Shown here one piece after another: positions 1 to 5,704 of a DNA stretch of 5,704 bases. Location: contig PIVH01000463.1 of assembly GCA_003354225.1 (NCBI GenBank), forward strand, positions 1 through 5,704, read 5' to 3'. How positions within the stretch are numbered: position 1 is the stretch's first letter; the number at the start of each line of letters is the position of its first letter. This DNA is from Globobulimina sp. (taxonomy: Eukaryota; Foraminifera; Rotaliida). The position numbers and the translations under genes were made by a program. Under the pieces are notes generated by a model that worked only from the letters and a program-made list of their open reading frames with translations, was not told the origin of the DNA and did not search any database.

Positions 1-61
1 AATATCCATAAAAAACTTTGCATTTTTGAGAATTGACACCAAAAAAATTCTAGATCGTAAA

Positions 62-124
62 ATGTGGGTCACCCATCGCCAAGGGGATTCGGCAAACGCT
101 TGTATGGGATATGCTCTTAAATGA
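62..124 (+). promoter_or_regulatory. Upstream ORF (20 codons) whose stop overlaps the endoglycoceramidase start
   Basis: An ATG at 62 opens a 20-codon frame that ends with TGA at 122-124. The main ATG is at 121-123, so stop and start share the tetranucleotide ATGA. If the transcript begins upstream of 62, this small frame would be scanned first and could lower translation of the enzyme or force reinitiation. The frame has a second Met codon at 104. Its peptide resembles nothing I recognise. The transcription start is not visible, so the upstream ORF may lie outside the mRNA; the reading is positional inference only. Confidence 0.3.
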
Positions 125-1647
125 AACCTTCGTCGTTTACACAACGTTCAGTTTCTTTTCCGTTTATATCATATGCAATAATAATAATAAGGGTAATATT
201 TGCTCAGCAAGCGACACAATTTCGTGTTGAAAATAATCGTATATTGGACTCATCAAATCGTGAATGTTTTTTTCATGGTTTAAATGTGATATATAAGTCA
301 CCGCCTTATTTCCCAATAACTGATCATTTTGATGCAAATCTGTCATTTAGCGATGAAGACATGCAATTACTAAATTCGTTGGGTCAAAATGTTATTCGTT
401 TAGGTGTAGAATGGCCGGGTGTCGCTCCGACAAAAGATTCTATCAATACAACATATATCAATAATGCAGCAACGCTTATTTCCAGCGCCTACACAAAATA
501 TAATATTACAACATTAGTTGATTGTCATCAAGACACCATATCGCAAGCAATGTGTGGAGAAGGTACACCGCTTTGGGCGACGCAGCCAGAAAGTTGGAAT
601 TTCCCCCAACCAGTGACACAACCATATAACACGGATAATAGCCATATTCCATCAAAAAGGGATTGTGATCGATATGCCTGGTATGAATATTTAAAAAGTT
701 ATGCGACCTCTACGCAGTTTCAACGAATGTATACCAATTATAATAATCTTCGAGATGCGTTTGCCGATTATTGGGGACTCTTAGCCTCGCATTTTAAAAA
801 TGTTCCTGGTATTATCGGCTTTGACTTATTAAACGAGCCATGGCCCGGCGATATTTATAACCATTCAACTTTAGTCAATCCCGGTGTTGCGGATAAACAA
901 AATCTAGAACCATTTTATGACGCGATTGCAGAGAAAATATATGGTAATGACAGTGGAAGAATGATATTTTTCGAATCGGCATGGTATAATTTGAATGCTG
1001 TGACATTAGAAGTTGGTTTTAATGCTGTACCTGGAGGTTCTAAATATAGCAATCAAAGTGTATTATCCTTTCATTATTATGATCCGCCATGTACTGGTAA
1101 TGCGACACAGTATTTTTATAATCGATCCTCTGATGCAGTATCGTTGAATGCTACTAGTTTCTTGACAGAATTTGGGATCGGTGGAAGTATGCAAGCAATG
1201 TCCAGCACAATGGATCACTGTGATGAATATTTACAATCATGGATAGGATGGGAATATAAACCATATGCCGGTTCATTGCCGGATGGGACATGTACCGGAT
1301 GCGGATATGGCGTGTTTCGGAAAAATGGTGATATGAATCAAGTTGTAGTAAAAGCAATTAGTCGGACCTATGTCCAAAAAGTGGCTGGAAACACAAAATC
1401 AGTTAATTTTGATTGGGAAAATAATGGTAAATTTACATTAGTTTATGAGATTAATACAGATATTGTTGAACCAACGCTAATATATATAAGTTTAGAATAT
1501 TGGTATCCGAATGGTTATGATGTACAAATATCGCCAAATGGGGTTGTTAGGGATACAAAGGCCTATGGTAATTTTTTTGAGATTTATAATTCGAGAGATA
1601 ATACATTTAATGGACAAACTGTGACTGTCGTAATTCAACCAAAGTGA
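121..1647 (+). CDS. Secreted endoglycoceramidase-like glycoside hydrolase, family GH5
   Basis: This 508-residue protein matches endoglycosylceramidases (EC 3.2.1.123), which cut the bond between the glycan and the ceramide of glycosphingolipids. Residues 1-28 look like a signal peptide (hydrophobic core, likely cut after VIFA). The GH5 TIM barrel spans about 35-415. It contains the early HGLNVIYKSPPYFP block, RLGVEWPGVAP, DCHQD at 134-138, LLNEPWPGD with acid/base Glu239, SFHYYDPPC with His318, LTEFG with nucleophile Glu350, and WEYKPY at 377-382. A C-terminal beta-sandwich of the type seen in these enzymes covers about 418-508. Many N-x-S/T sequons fit a secreted glycoprotein. The length is normal for the family. 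ATG 121 is the first possible start because TAA lies directly before it in frame. No intron is needed. It faces the lectin gene tail to tail. The exact lipid substrate cannot be read from sequence; another GH5 lipid-glycan hydrolase is the alternative. Confidence 0.93.
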   Translation: MKPSSFTQRSVSFPFISYAIIIIRVIFAQQATQFRVENNRILDSSNRECFFHGLNVIYKSPPYFPITDHFDANLSFSDEDMQLLNSLGQNVIRLGVEWPGVAPTKDSINTTYINNAATLISSAYTKYNITTLVDCHQDTISQAMCGEGTPLWATQPESWNFPQPVTQPYNTDNSHIPSKRDCDRYAWYEYLKSYATSTQFQRMYTNYNNLRDAFADYWGLLASHFKNVPGIIGFDLLNEPWPGDIYNHSTLVNPGVADKQNLEPFYDAIAEKIYGNDSGRMIFFESAWYNLNAVTLEVGFNAVPGGSKYSNQSVLSFHYYDPPCTGNATQYFYNRSSDAVSLNATSFLTEFGIGGSMQAMSSTMDHCDEYLQSWIGWEYKPYAGSLPDGTCTGCGYGVFRKNGDMNQVVVKAISRTYVQKVAGNTKSVNFDWENNGKFTLVYEINTDIVEPTLIYISLEYWYPNGYDVQISPNGVVRDTKAYGNFFEIYNSRDNTFNGQTVTVVIQPK

Positions 1648-1659
1648 GTTTCATTTGTA

Positions 1660-1665
1660 AATAAA
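1660..1665 (+). terminator. Candidate poly(A) signal of the endoglycoceramidase gene
   Basis: AATAAA begins 12 nt after the TGA stop and is followed by a GT-rich stretch (TTGTGGTGAG, 1686-1695), as in animal-type 3' end signals. AT-rich sequence makes chance matches common, so the call rests on position. Confidence 0.4.
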
Positions 1666-1789
1666 TAATTTTACTCTTTAAATTTATTGTGGTGAGCGAT
1701 CAACTCCAATTAAAATCAGCTCAATAGTTGTGACTGCAGTGTTTGAATACAAAAGTGTCACATGCGCCGCCCAGAAGTGCTAACCTAAA

Positions 1790-1821
1790 AAAATCAATTA
1801 TTTATAATATATTAAATTTAA
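1790..1821 (+). repeat. Split direct repeat, copy 1
   Basis: A 32-nt copy made of AAAATCAATTATTTA (15 nt) directly followed by TAATATATTAAATTTAA (17 nt). Copy 2 lies 351 nt downstream and differs only by a 4-nt insertion between the two blocks. Confidence 0.75.
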
Positions 1822-2140
1822 TCGAATCATCATCATTTTTTGATATGGAGAGAGAAAGCGAGCGAGCGATGCAAAGAGAGCGACTGGAAGTTTTTTTGTT
1901 TGATGTTAAAAGATAGTTTTTGGCTGCGAACCTTGACGGATTTAATTTTTTGCAAATCAAAATTGAAACTAAAATCGTTGAAATAAACACAGACACATAT
2001 TAGATACCGAAACAATATCATAATCGCAATGAAACAGACAAAAAAATAAACAAAAACGTGTAATCCGTAAAAAATGCATATAAAAATTGCCAAAAGTAGC
2101 AAAAAAAAGCATTACAAAATAATATCGCTTCAGAGACAAC

Positions 2141-2176
2141 AAAATCAATTATTTATTTCTAATATATTAAATTTAA
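2141..2176 (+). repeat. Split direct repeat, copy 2
   Basis: A 36-nt copy with the same 15-nt and 17-nt blocks as 1790-1821, separated by TTTC. The two copies bracket 319 bp of noncoding sequence. They could come from a local duplication, from gene-end sequences of one family, or be the edges of a small nonautonomous insertion; no terminal inverted repeat or coding content supports the last. Confidence 0.75.
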
Positions 2177-2254
2177 AAAAAAATATATAAAGTGAACACA
2201 ATCCACATTTCACAAAAAAATTATTGTACACGCAAAAGCGAATCGGTTACTAAT

Positions 2255-2265
2255 TTTATTTTATT
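2255..2265 (-). terminator. Candidate double poly(A) signal of the lectin/EGF gene
   Basis: On the minus strand two AATAAA hexamers overlap by one base, 30-40 nt after the TAA stop at 2295-2297. Position is typical for a 3' end signal, but the sequence is AT-rich, so the call is tentative. Confidence 0.4.
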
Positions 2266-2294
2266 TTATATACTAATTGTTTAAAATCGATCAT

Positions 2295-3182
2295 TTAATT
2301 TGCATTTATTGCTTGAGCTTCTGTATCCGAGTCATATTGAACCGTTTTATAACCTCTCTTTTTGCGCGTAATTGTGAAACTGGTAAAATTCAATAATAAT
2401 GACACCGCCAACACAATGGCAATAAGGAAAAGCCACGGATATTCCACCACAATCACACTGCTACTCCGACATCTACAACGCCATGAACCTCGATCAGTGT
2501 TGGCGACACACACATTTTCCTCGCCGTCGCCACAGCCAATCGCCACTCGCATGCTATGATCACTGCATTCATAGCAAACCTCACCATTCCCGGCAAAACC
2601 AGCTCGACATTCACAATGAAAGCCATCTGCTTCATCTGTGCAATCTGCGTTTGCATCGCAATTATCTGTGTCCGCAGTACACTCATCTATAGATATTATA
2701 TTATATTATATTATATATATAACACGTCATCAATATATATATACATATATACATATATACAGTACCATACCAAATAGACAATTTGCATTAATCGGAGCTT
2801 TGTTGCATACGAAATATCTGAGGTGAGAGGAAGGTAAATCATTCCAGAAATTATATGCACCCGCAATTATTTCAATGGAACAGCAATCGCCACTGATTAC
2901 TTTATTTCCAGGCCAAACATTGACAGAGCCGTCGTCAAATGTATCTCGTCCCCACACGGCACCGATATACGCTCTGTCGTTGGGAGACGCATTAATTAAT
3001 GCCTTGATTTCATCTTCTTGTGCGATACAATGAACGCTTGCTAATGAGGTCCCATACGTATCGAGACAATATGTTGCGGCGTCGTCCCTGGTTTTCTCTA
3101 ATTCTACGAGATAATAATTGTCACTGTCAAGCCCATTGCTAATTATTGCGAAAAATGATAATACACAGAACGGAGCTATCAT
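2295..3182 (-). CDS. Two-exon type I membrane protein: C-type lectin domain, calcium-binding EGF, TM helix
   Basis: Exon 1 is 3182-2771 and exon 2 is 2686-2295. Joined they give 804 nt, or 267 residues. Residues 1-17 are a signal peptide. Residues 20-130 form a C-type lectin-like domain: outer Cys39 and Cys126, YIGAVW, W90-P91-G92, and FWNDLP with the WND motif at 113-115. Residues 138-175 are a textbook cbEGF (DECTADTDNC start; Cys140, 147, 153, 162, 164, 175) with the CxDx4FxCxC pattern for Asp hydroxylation at Asp155. Residues 176-210 hold a second, five-Cys EGF-like segment. A transmembrane helix lies at about 216-238, followed by RKKR and a tail of about 25 residues with Tyr-based YKTV. 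ATG 3182 is preceded by an in-frame TGA at 3200-3198. The protein is probably a cell-surface adhesion or recognition receptor; its ligand is unknown. The exon join is inferred from phase, splice dinucleotides and domain continuity. Confidence 0.85.
2687..2770 (-). other. 84-bp phase-1 intron of the lectin/EGF gene
   Basis: On the minus strand the donor reads TTTG|GTATGG and the acceptor CTATAG|ATGAGTG. The last G of exon 1 and the first AT of exon 2 make GAT, the Asp that starts the cbEGF (DEC). Phase-1 introns at EGF borders are the rule in metazoan mosaic proteins. Without splicing, the exon 1 frame runs into a Tyr/Ile-rich tail and stops at about 2730, and the exon 2 frame hits a stop at 2706-2708. 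Most of the intron is simple repeat. Confidence 0.85.
2693..2760. repeat. AT-rich microsatellites inside the intron
   Basis: Plus-strand 2693-2712 is four perfect ATATT units, and 2731-2760 is an AT run leading into ACATATAT units (2743-2758 holds two perfect copies). Together they fill most of the 84-bp intron, so its length is expected to vary between individuals. Confidence 0.8.
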
Positions 3183-3312
3183 CGTTTTAACGAGGTTTCA
3201 ATTCAAAAAAATCTAGAACTGATCGACAGTGTTGCGAGTAAAGTTGAGAGTACAGTTGCGTTTTCCGAAAAAACTTTGTGATGCGCTATAGTTTCCCTGG
3301 TACATTTTCACA
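3183..3312. promoter_or_regulatory. 130-bp divergent intergenic promoter region
   Basis: The start codons of the lectin/EGF gene (minus) and the zinc-finger gene (plus) are only 130 bp apart, so this interval must carry both 5' leaders and promoters, unless further noncoding exons exist. No clear TATA box is seen. Two words recur from the region upstream of the endoglycoceramidase gene: AAAAAACTTTG (3268-3278; also 10-20) and CAAAAAAATCTAGA (3204-3217; near-copy at 40-54). Their role is unknown. Confidence 0.5.
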
Positions 3313-5704
3313 ATGAGTGCCACTAACTGGCAATGCGTTCATTGCACCTTGTTGAACAATCCAAGTGCATTTAGATGTATTGTTTGCGATAAAAGACGAC
3401 CACGAAATTGCGGAACTCATTGTGATACAAAAAAAACACAAAATGAAGATAATGACATTCAAGATCATGAAGAGTCATTCTCATTGGGTCACAATGATAA
3501 TAACAATAATGAAACTGGCACAGTGTCACAATCAGCAAATGAGCGCAATGAGGGCAATAAACAAGAAATTGCTGAGGAACCAGAATATGAGTCATCCTCA
3601 TTCACGGACAGTGGCAGTGACAGTCACGGTGACAGTGACAGTGATGAAACTGATATAGAATCGCAATCGCAATCGGAAAATGCTGGAGATGTTAGCGAGA
3701 AACAAAAAAAACGCATTATTGCGGATGACAGTGATAGTTCCGGCTCAGAGTCAGATGAAGCTGGAAATTATAAATCTGCTCCAAAAATGGAAGAAAAAGA
3801 AAATAAAATTATGCCAGCACAAAAAAGCAAGAAAAGGCGAAAAAGAAATGAATATTCAAAAATCGTTATACGTCGAAAGAATGAGCATCTTCAAATTTGG
3901 TTGAAAATATCTCATTTACTGCCTGGTTTAGATATACATTCATTGCAATCGCAGAGAGATTCCATAGTTAGCATATTTGGAACGGATAAAGAGATTTTAT
4001 TGTTTTTAGTCGAACATTGTAATGAAAAACAAATCACGCGCTTGGATGGTATTGTTCAGCAAAAAGAAATCTATAAAATAAGATATATATACAATCAAAG
4101 TGGCTCATTTGTAGAAAAAGAAAAAACAAATAGTAATTATAATAAATTAACATTTGGTAAGCTTTTCCGACACCAATCAGTATTACATCATATTTGTGGC
4201 TATTTAAAACGGGAAAACATAAAATATTTTAAACCATGTTCAGCTCACATTGCATTAGTTGGTTTGAGGGAAATGCAGAAATATTCAATCGATGTTTGTA
4301 ATATTAATGATATTTTAGTAAACGAGCAAAGTGATGATATTTATAAAGACATTGTGACAAATAATGATAAATATATTGGTTCTCACCGGTTTGTTTCAAG
4401 CAGATATTATCCAAACACTAGATATTATTCGTTGTATAGCGAATGGTCCAAACAATACAATATTCCAATCCAAAATATGTTAGTTTATAAGACGGGTTAT
4501 CCGCCGCAACCGTGTAGTTTCAATGAGCAAAAATATAATTTCATAGTTGCCAAACAAGAATTTATCATCTTTGATAAGCGAAAAATGGTCAAAATTACAG
4601 AGAGAGGTTCAAAATTATTAAGCGAAACATATATTGTTAACCAGCAGAGCAAAATTATTATTTTGAAACATTTTGATATCCAACGGCAAAAATCATACAA
4701 CGTTCAATGTCTTTTATTTGACAGATTGGCTCTGAGCCGGTGCACAATGCAAAGGATCACAAGTTACATTGAAAATGAATTTTTGTGGTTGGATGCTAAA
4801 TGGTGTAATTTTTTGAAGGACATTAAGCAGCCTTTAATATCCATTTATAATCGATGGTACAGAATATTTGTAGACGCTGCAGATGATAAAAAAATCAATG
4901 ATGCAATTAGTCAGACCATCAATTTTATTACTTTCCAGGTTGTGGATATCAATGGCATTGTTAATGAAACTGAAGCATTTAAACATTATTCGACATTTAA
5001 CAATGTATATACTGAAAAACGAAGAGAAGATTCACCAACGCCAAAGTCAAGAATACTTGCACGAACATCTTATAATTATAAATTAAATAACTTTGTAACT
5101 ATAACCCGATGCAATTTGCATACTCAGAGATGGATTAAAATGCGTCATTTAATTAATAAATTGGACAGTCGACAATTAAATATTTATAAAAATTATATTT
5201 TTAAAAAATTCTTCAGCAACCATACTAAGCGAATAATACGTTTTTATGTTCAATATGCATCAAAAGAAAAATTGTATAAAATCTATGACATAATTAAAGA
5301 CATAGAACCACAAAATGCTAATGTGACAAAAACAAGCAAGAAAAAAAAGAAAAAGAAAAAAAAGCAGTTTGTATCATTTGATAATTTATTACCATTTACA
5401 ACAATTCATCATATTTGCGGTTATTTGCGTCGAAGTGATGCAAATATTTTTAAGTTAGTATCATATTCCATATCCATCGTATGTTTGGAAGCAATGCAAA
5501 AGATATTCGTAGGGATATGTAATACCAATGAAATTGTCAAAGAAATCGACAGAAATTCATCGGGTTGGCGAGATTTGATGAAATATCATCGTCATCATTG
5601 CAAAAAACAATATTTTGCATTATTCAGTGAGTGGGAACATCATTTTAACATTGCTGAGAAATATCAATTAATTTATGACTTTCATGACAACGCTGCGTGG
5701 AAAA
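3313..5704 (+). CDS. NZF/RanBP2-type zinc-finger protein with two F-box-like repeat modules, 3' end outside window
   Basis: An uninterrupted frame of 797 codons runs to the window edge with no stop. ATG 3313 is the first start after an in-frame TAG at 3289. Residues 6-25 fit the RanBP2/NZF finger exactly: W6-x-C8-x2-C11-x3-N15-x6-C22-x2-C25. Thr12-Leu13 and Val24 sit where ubiquitin-binding NZF fingers carry their contact residues. Residues about 90-151 are acidic and Ser-rich (casein kinase 2-like sites). Residues 171-178 (KSKKRRKR) look like a nuclear localisation signal. Residues 184-392 and 595-788 are two copies of one module, each with an F-box-like helix set around HHICGYL (292-298 and 699-705) and a later [LF]YSEW/LFSEW segment. 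The stretch 393-594 between them is unrecognised. A nine-Lys run is at 676-684. Role is unknown; a nuclear or ubiquitin-linked scaffold is inferred. No intron is needed in the part seen. Confidence 0.85.
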   Translation, partial: MSATNWQCVHCTLLNNPSAFRCIVCDKRRPRNCGTHCDTKKTQNEDNDIQDHEESFSLGHNDNNNNETGTVSQSANERNEGNKQEIAEEPEYESSSFTDSGSDSHGDSDSDETDIESQSQSENAGDVSEKQKKRIIADDSDSSGSESDEAGNYKSAPKMEEKENKIMPAQKSKKRRKRNEYSKIVIRRKNEHLQIWLKISHLLPGLDIHSLQSQRDSIVSIFGTDKEILLFLVEHCNEKQITRLDGIVQQKEIYKIRYIYNQSGSFVEKEKTNSNYNKLTFGKLFRHQSVLHHICGYLKRENIKYFKPCSAHIALVGLREMQKYSIDVCNINDILVNEQSDDIYKDIVTNNDKYIGSHRFVSSRYYPNTRYYSLYSEWSKQYNIPIQNMLVYKTGYPPQPCSFNEQKYNFIVAKQEFIIFDKRKMVKITERGSKLLSETYIVNQQSKIIILKHFDIQRQKSYNVQCLLFDRLALSRCTMQRITSYIENEFLWLDAKWCNFLKDIKQPLISIYNRWYRIFVDAADDKKINDAISQTINFITFQVVDINGIVNETEAFKHYSTFNNVYTEKRREDSPTPKSRILARTSYNYKLNNFVTITRCNLHTQRWIKMRHLINKLDSRQLNIYKNYIFKKFFSNHTKRIIRFYVQYASKEKLYKIYDIIKDIEPQNANVTKTSKKKKKKKKKQFVSFDNLLPFTTIHHICGYLRRSDANIFKLVSYSISIVCLEAMQKIFVGICNTNEIVKEIDRNSSGWRDLMKYHRHHCKKQYFALFSEWEHHFNIAEKYQLIYDFHDNAAWK
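3607..3642 (+). repeat. Degenerate GACAGT hexamer repeat in coding sequence
   Basis: Six hexamers (four exact GACAGT, one GGCAGT, one CACGGT) encode the Asp-Ser rich stretch at residues 99-110 of the zinc-finger protein. It keeps the frame, so unit gain or loss would only change linker length. Confidence 0.75.
3862..4488 (+). repeat. Protein module copy 1 (residues 184-392) of the zinc-finger protein
   Basis: This copy starts with the pattern R-x-N-x-H-x-Q-x-W-x-K-x2-HL-x3-LD (188-207), continues through the F-box-like segment F281 to L335 with HHICGYL and CNIND, and ends with LYSEW (374-378) and a following helix. Aligned by eye with copy 2, residues 184-222 share 14 of 39 positions without gaps, and residues 292-335 share 21 of 44 without gaps. 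Confidence 0.8.
5095..5676 (+). repeat. Protein module copy 2 (residues 595-788) of the zinc-finger protein
   Basis: Copy 2 repeats the same order of motifs: R599-x-N-x-H-x-Q-x-W607-x-K-x2-HL-x3-LD618, then F689 to V742 with HHICGYL and CNTNE, then LFSEW (770-774). The offset from copy 1 is 411 residues at the start, 407 in the middle and 396 at the end, so only small gaps separate them. A nine-lysine run (676-684) replaces a Lys/Asn-rich stretch of copy 1. In this copy the segment LLPFTTIHHICGYLRRSD is closest to an F-box. Confidence 0.8.

Larger units (their letters stand above)
1648..2294. other. Gene-free interval between convergent genes
   Basis: This 647-bp stretch lies between the stop codons of two convergent genes. 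I see no tRNA, rRNA or convincing coding frame. It holds candidate poly(A) signals for both neighbours, a pair of split direct repeats (1790-1821 and 2141-2176), a GA/GC-rich patch around 1847-1881 (runs of GAGA and GCGAGCGAGCG), and a long A-rich stretch from about 1985 to 2220. Open frames on the minus strand here encode low-complexity Phe/Ile/Lys-rich peptides, as expected from AT-rich noncoding DNA. Confidence 0.7.

Noticed and set aside
1802-2102. Two overlapping minus-strand open frames of 64 and 89 codons
   Set aside because: Products are Phe/Ile/Lys/Ser-rich low complexity from A-rich noncoding DNA, have no domain, and mutually overlap in different frames.
2453-2686. Minus-strand open frame of 77 codons over the EGF exon
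   Set aside because: It is the wrong frame of exon 2; the frame with six spaced cysteines and a transmembrane helix is the real one.
2730-2770. Tyr/Ile-rich C-terminal extension of the lectin exon
   Set aside because: It is translated intron: a GT donor sits at 2770-2769 and splicing restores a cbEGF and membrane anchor in frame.
2362-2826. Several plus-strand open frames opposite the EGF exon and intron
   Set aside because: They are antisense to a well-supported exon, rich in His/Tyr/Ile from microsatellite sequence, and lack any motif.
3365-3904. Shadow frames of 97, 76 and 74 codons over the acidic linker, including a Thr-Val repeat peptide
   Set aside because: They arise from the GACAGT hexamers and Lys-rich codons read in other frames; the 797-codon frame with the zinc finger explains the same DNA.
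1-5704. Bacterial operon, CRISPR array, tRNA or transposase
   Set aside because: No ribosome binding sites, spaced identical repeats with unique spacers, cloverleaf with a TTCGAATCC-type arm, or transposase motifs were seen; the splice signals and domain types are eukaryotic.

Overview
The window is AT-rich eukaryotic DNA using the standard code (TAA, TGA and TAG all occur as non-sense codons). It holds three protein genes. The evidence for a eukaryote is a secreted endoglycoceramidase, a C-type lectin/EGF/transmembrane protein with an 84-bp GT-AG intron, and a RanBP2/NZF zinc-finger protein with nuclear-type acidic and basic stretches. Genes are tightly packed: 130 bp lies between two divergent starts and one gene has a single tiny intron, so the genome is compact. 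CTLD and calcium-binding EGF modules fit a holozoan, a protist with animal-like surface proteins, or a small-genome invertebrate. The species cannot be fixed from the sequence alone.

Layout. 1-120: short upstream region with a 20-codon upstream ORF. 121-1647 (+): complete, intronless endoglycoceramidase-like GH5 enzyme with signal peptide and both catalytic glutamates. 1648-2294: 647 bp without a gene, where two convergent genes end; it contains candidate poly(A) signals for each strand and a split direct repeat flanking about 320 bp. 2295-3182 (-): a two-exon type I membrane protein (signal peptide, CTLD, cbEGF, partial EGF, transmembrane helix, short tail). Joining the exons at a phase-1 intron (2687-2770) gives a 267-residue protein. 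3183-3312: divergent promoter region. 3313-5704 (+): a large open frame running off the window end (797 residues seen), starting with an NZF-type zinc finger, then an acidic Ser/Asp-rich linker and a basic NLS-like stretch, then two copies of a repeat that includes an F-box-like helical segment.

The three genes show no evident shared pathway. The first two products enter the secretory route (an enzyme cleaving glycosphingolipids and a surface lectin-like protein), so both could act on glycans, but this is only suggestive. The third looks nuclear or ubiquitin-related and is the least explained: its roughly 210-residue duplicated module, spaced about 400 residues apart, is the most novel structure in the window.
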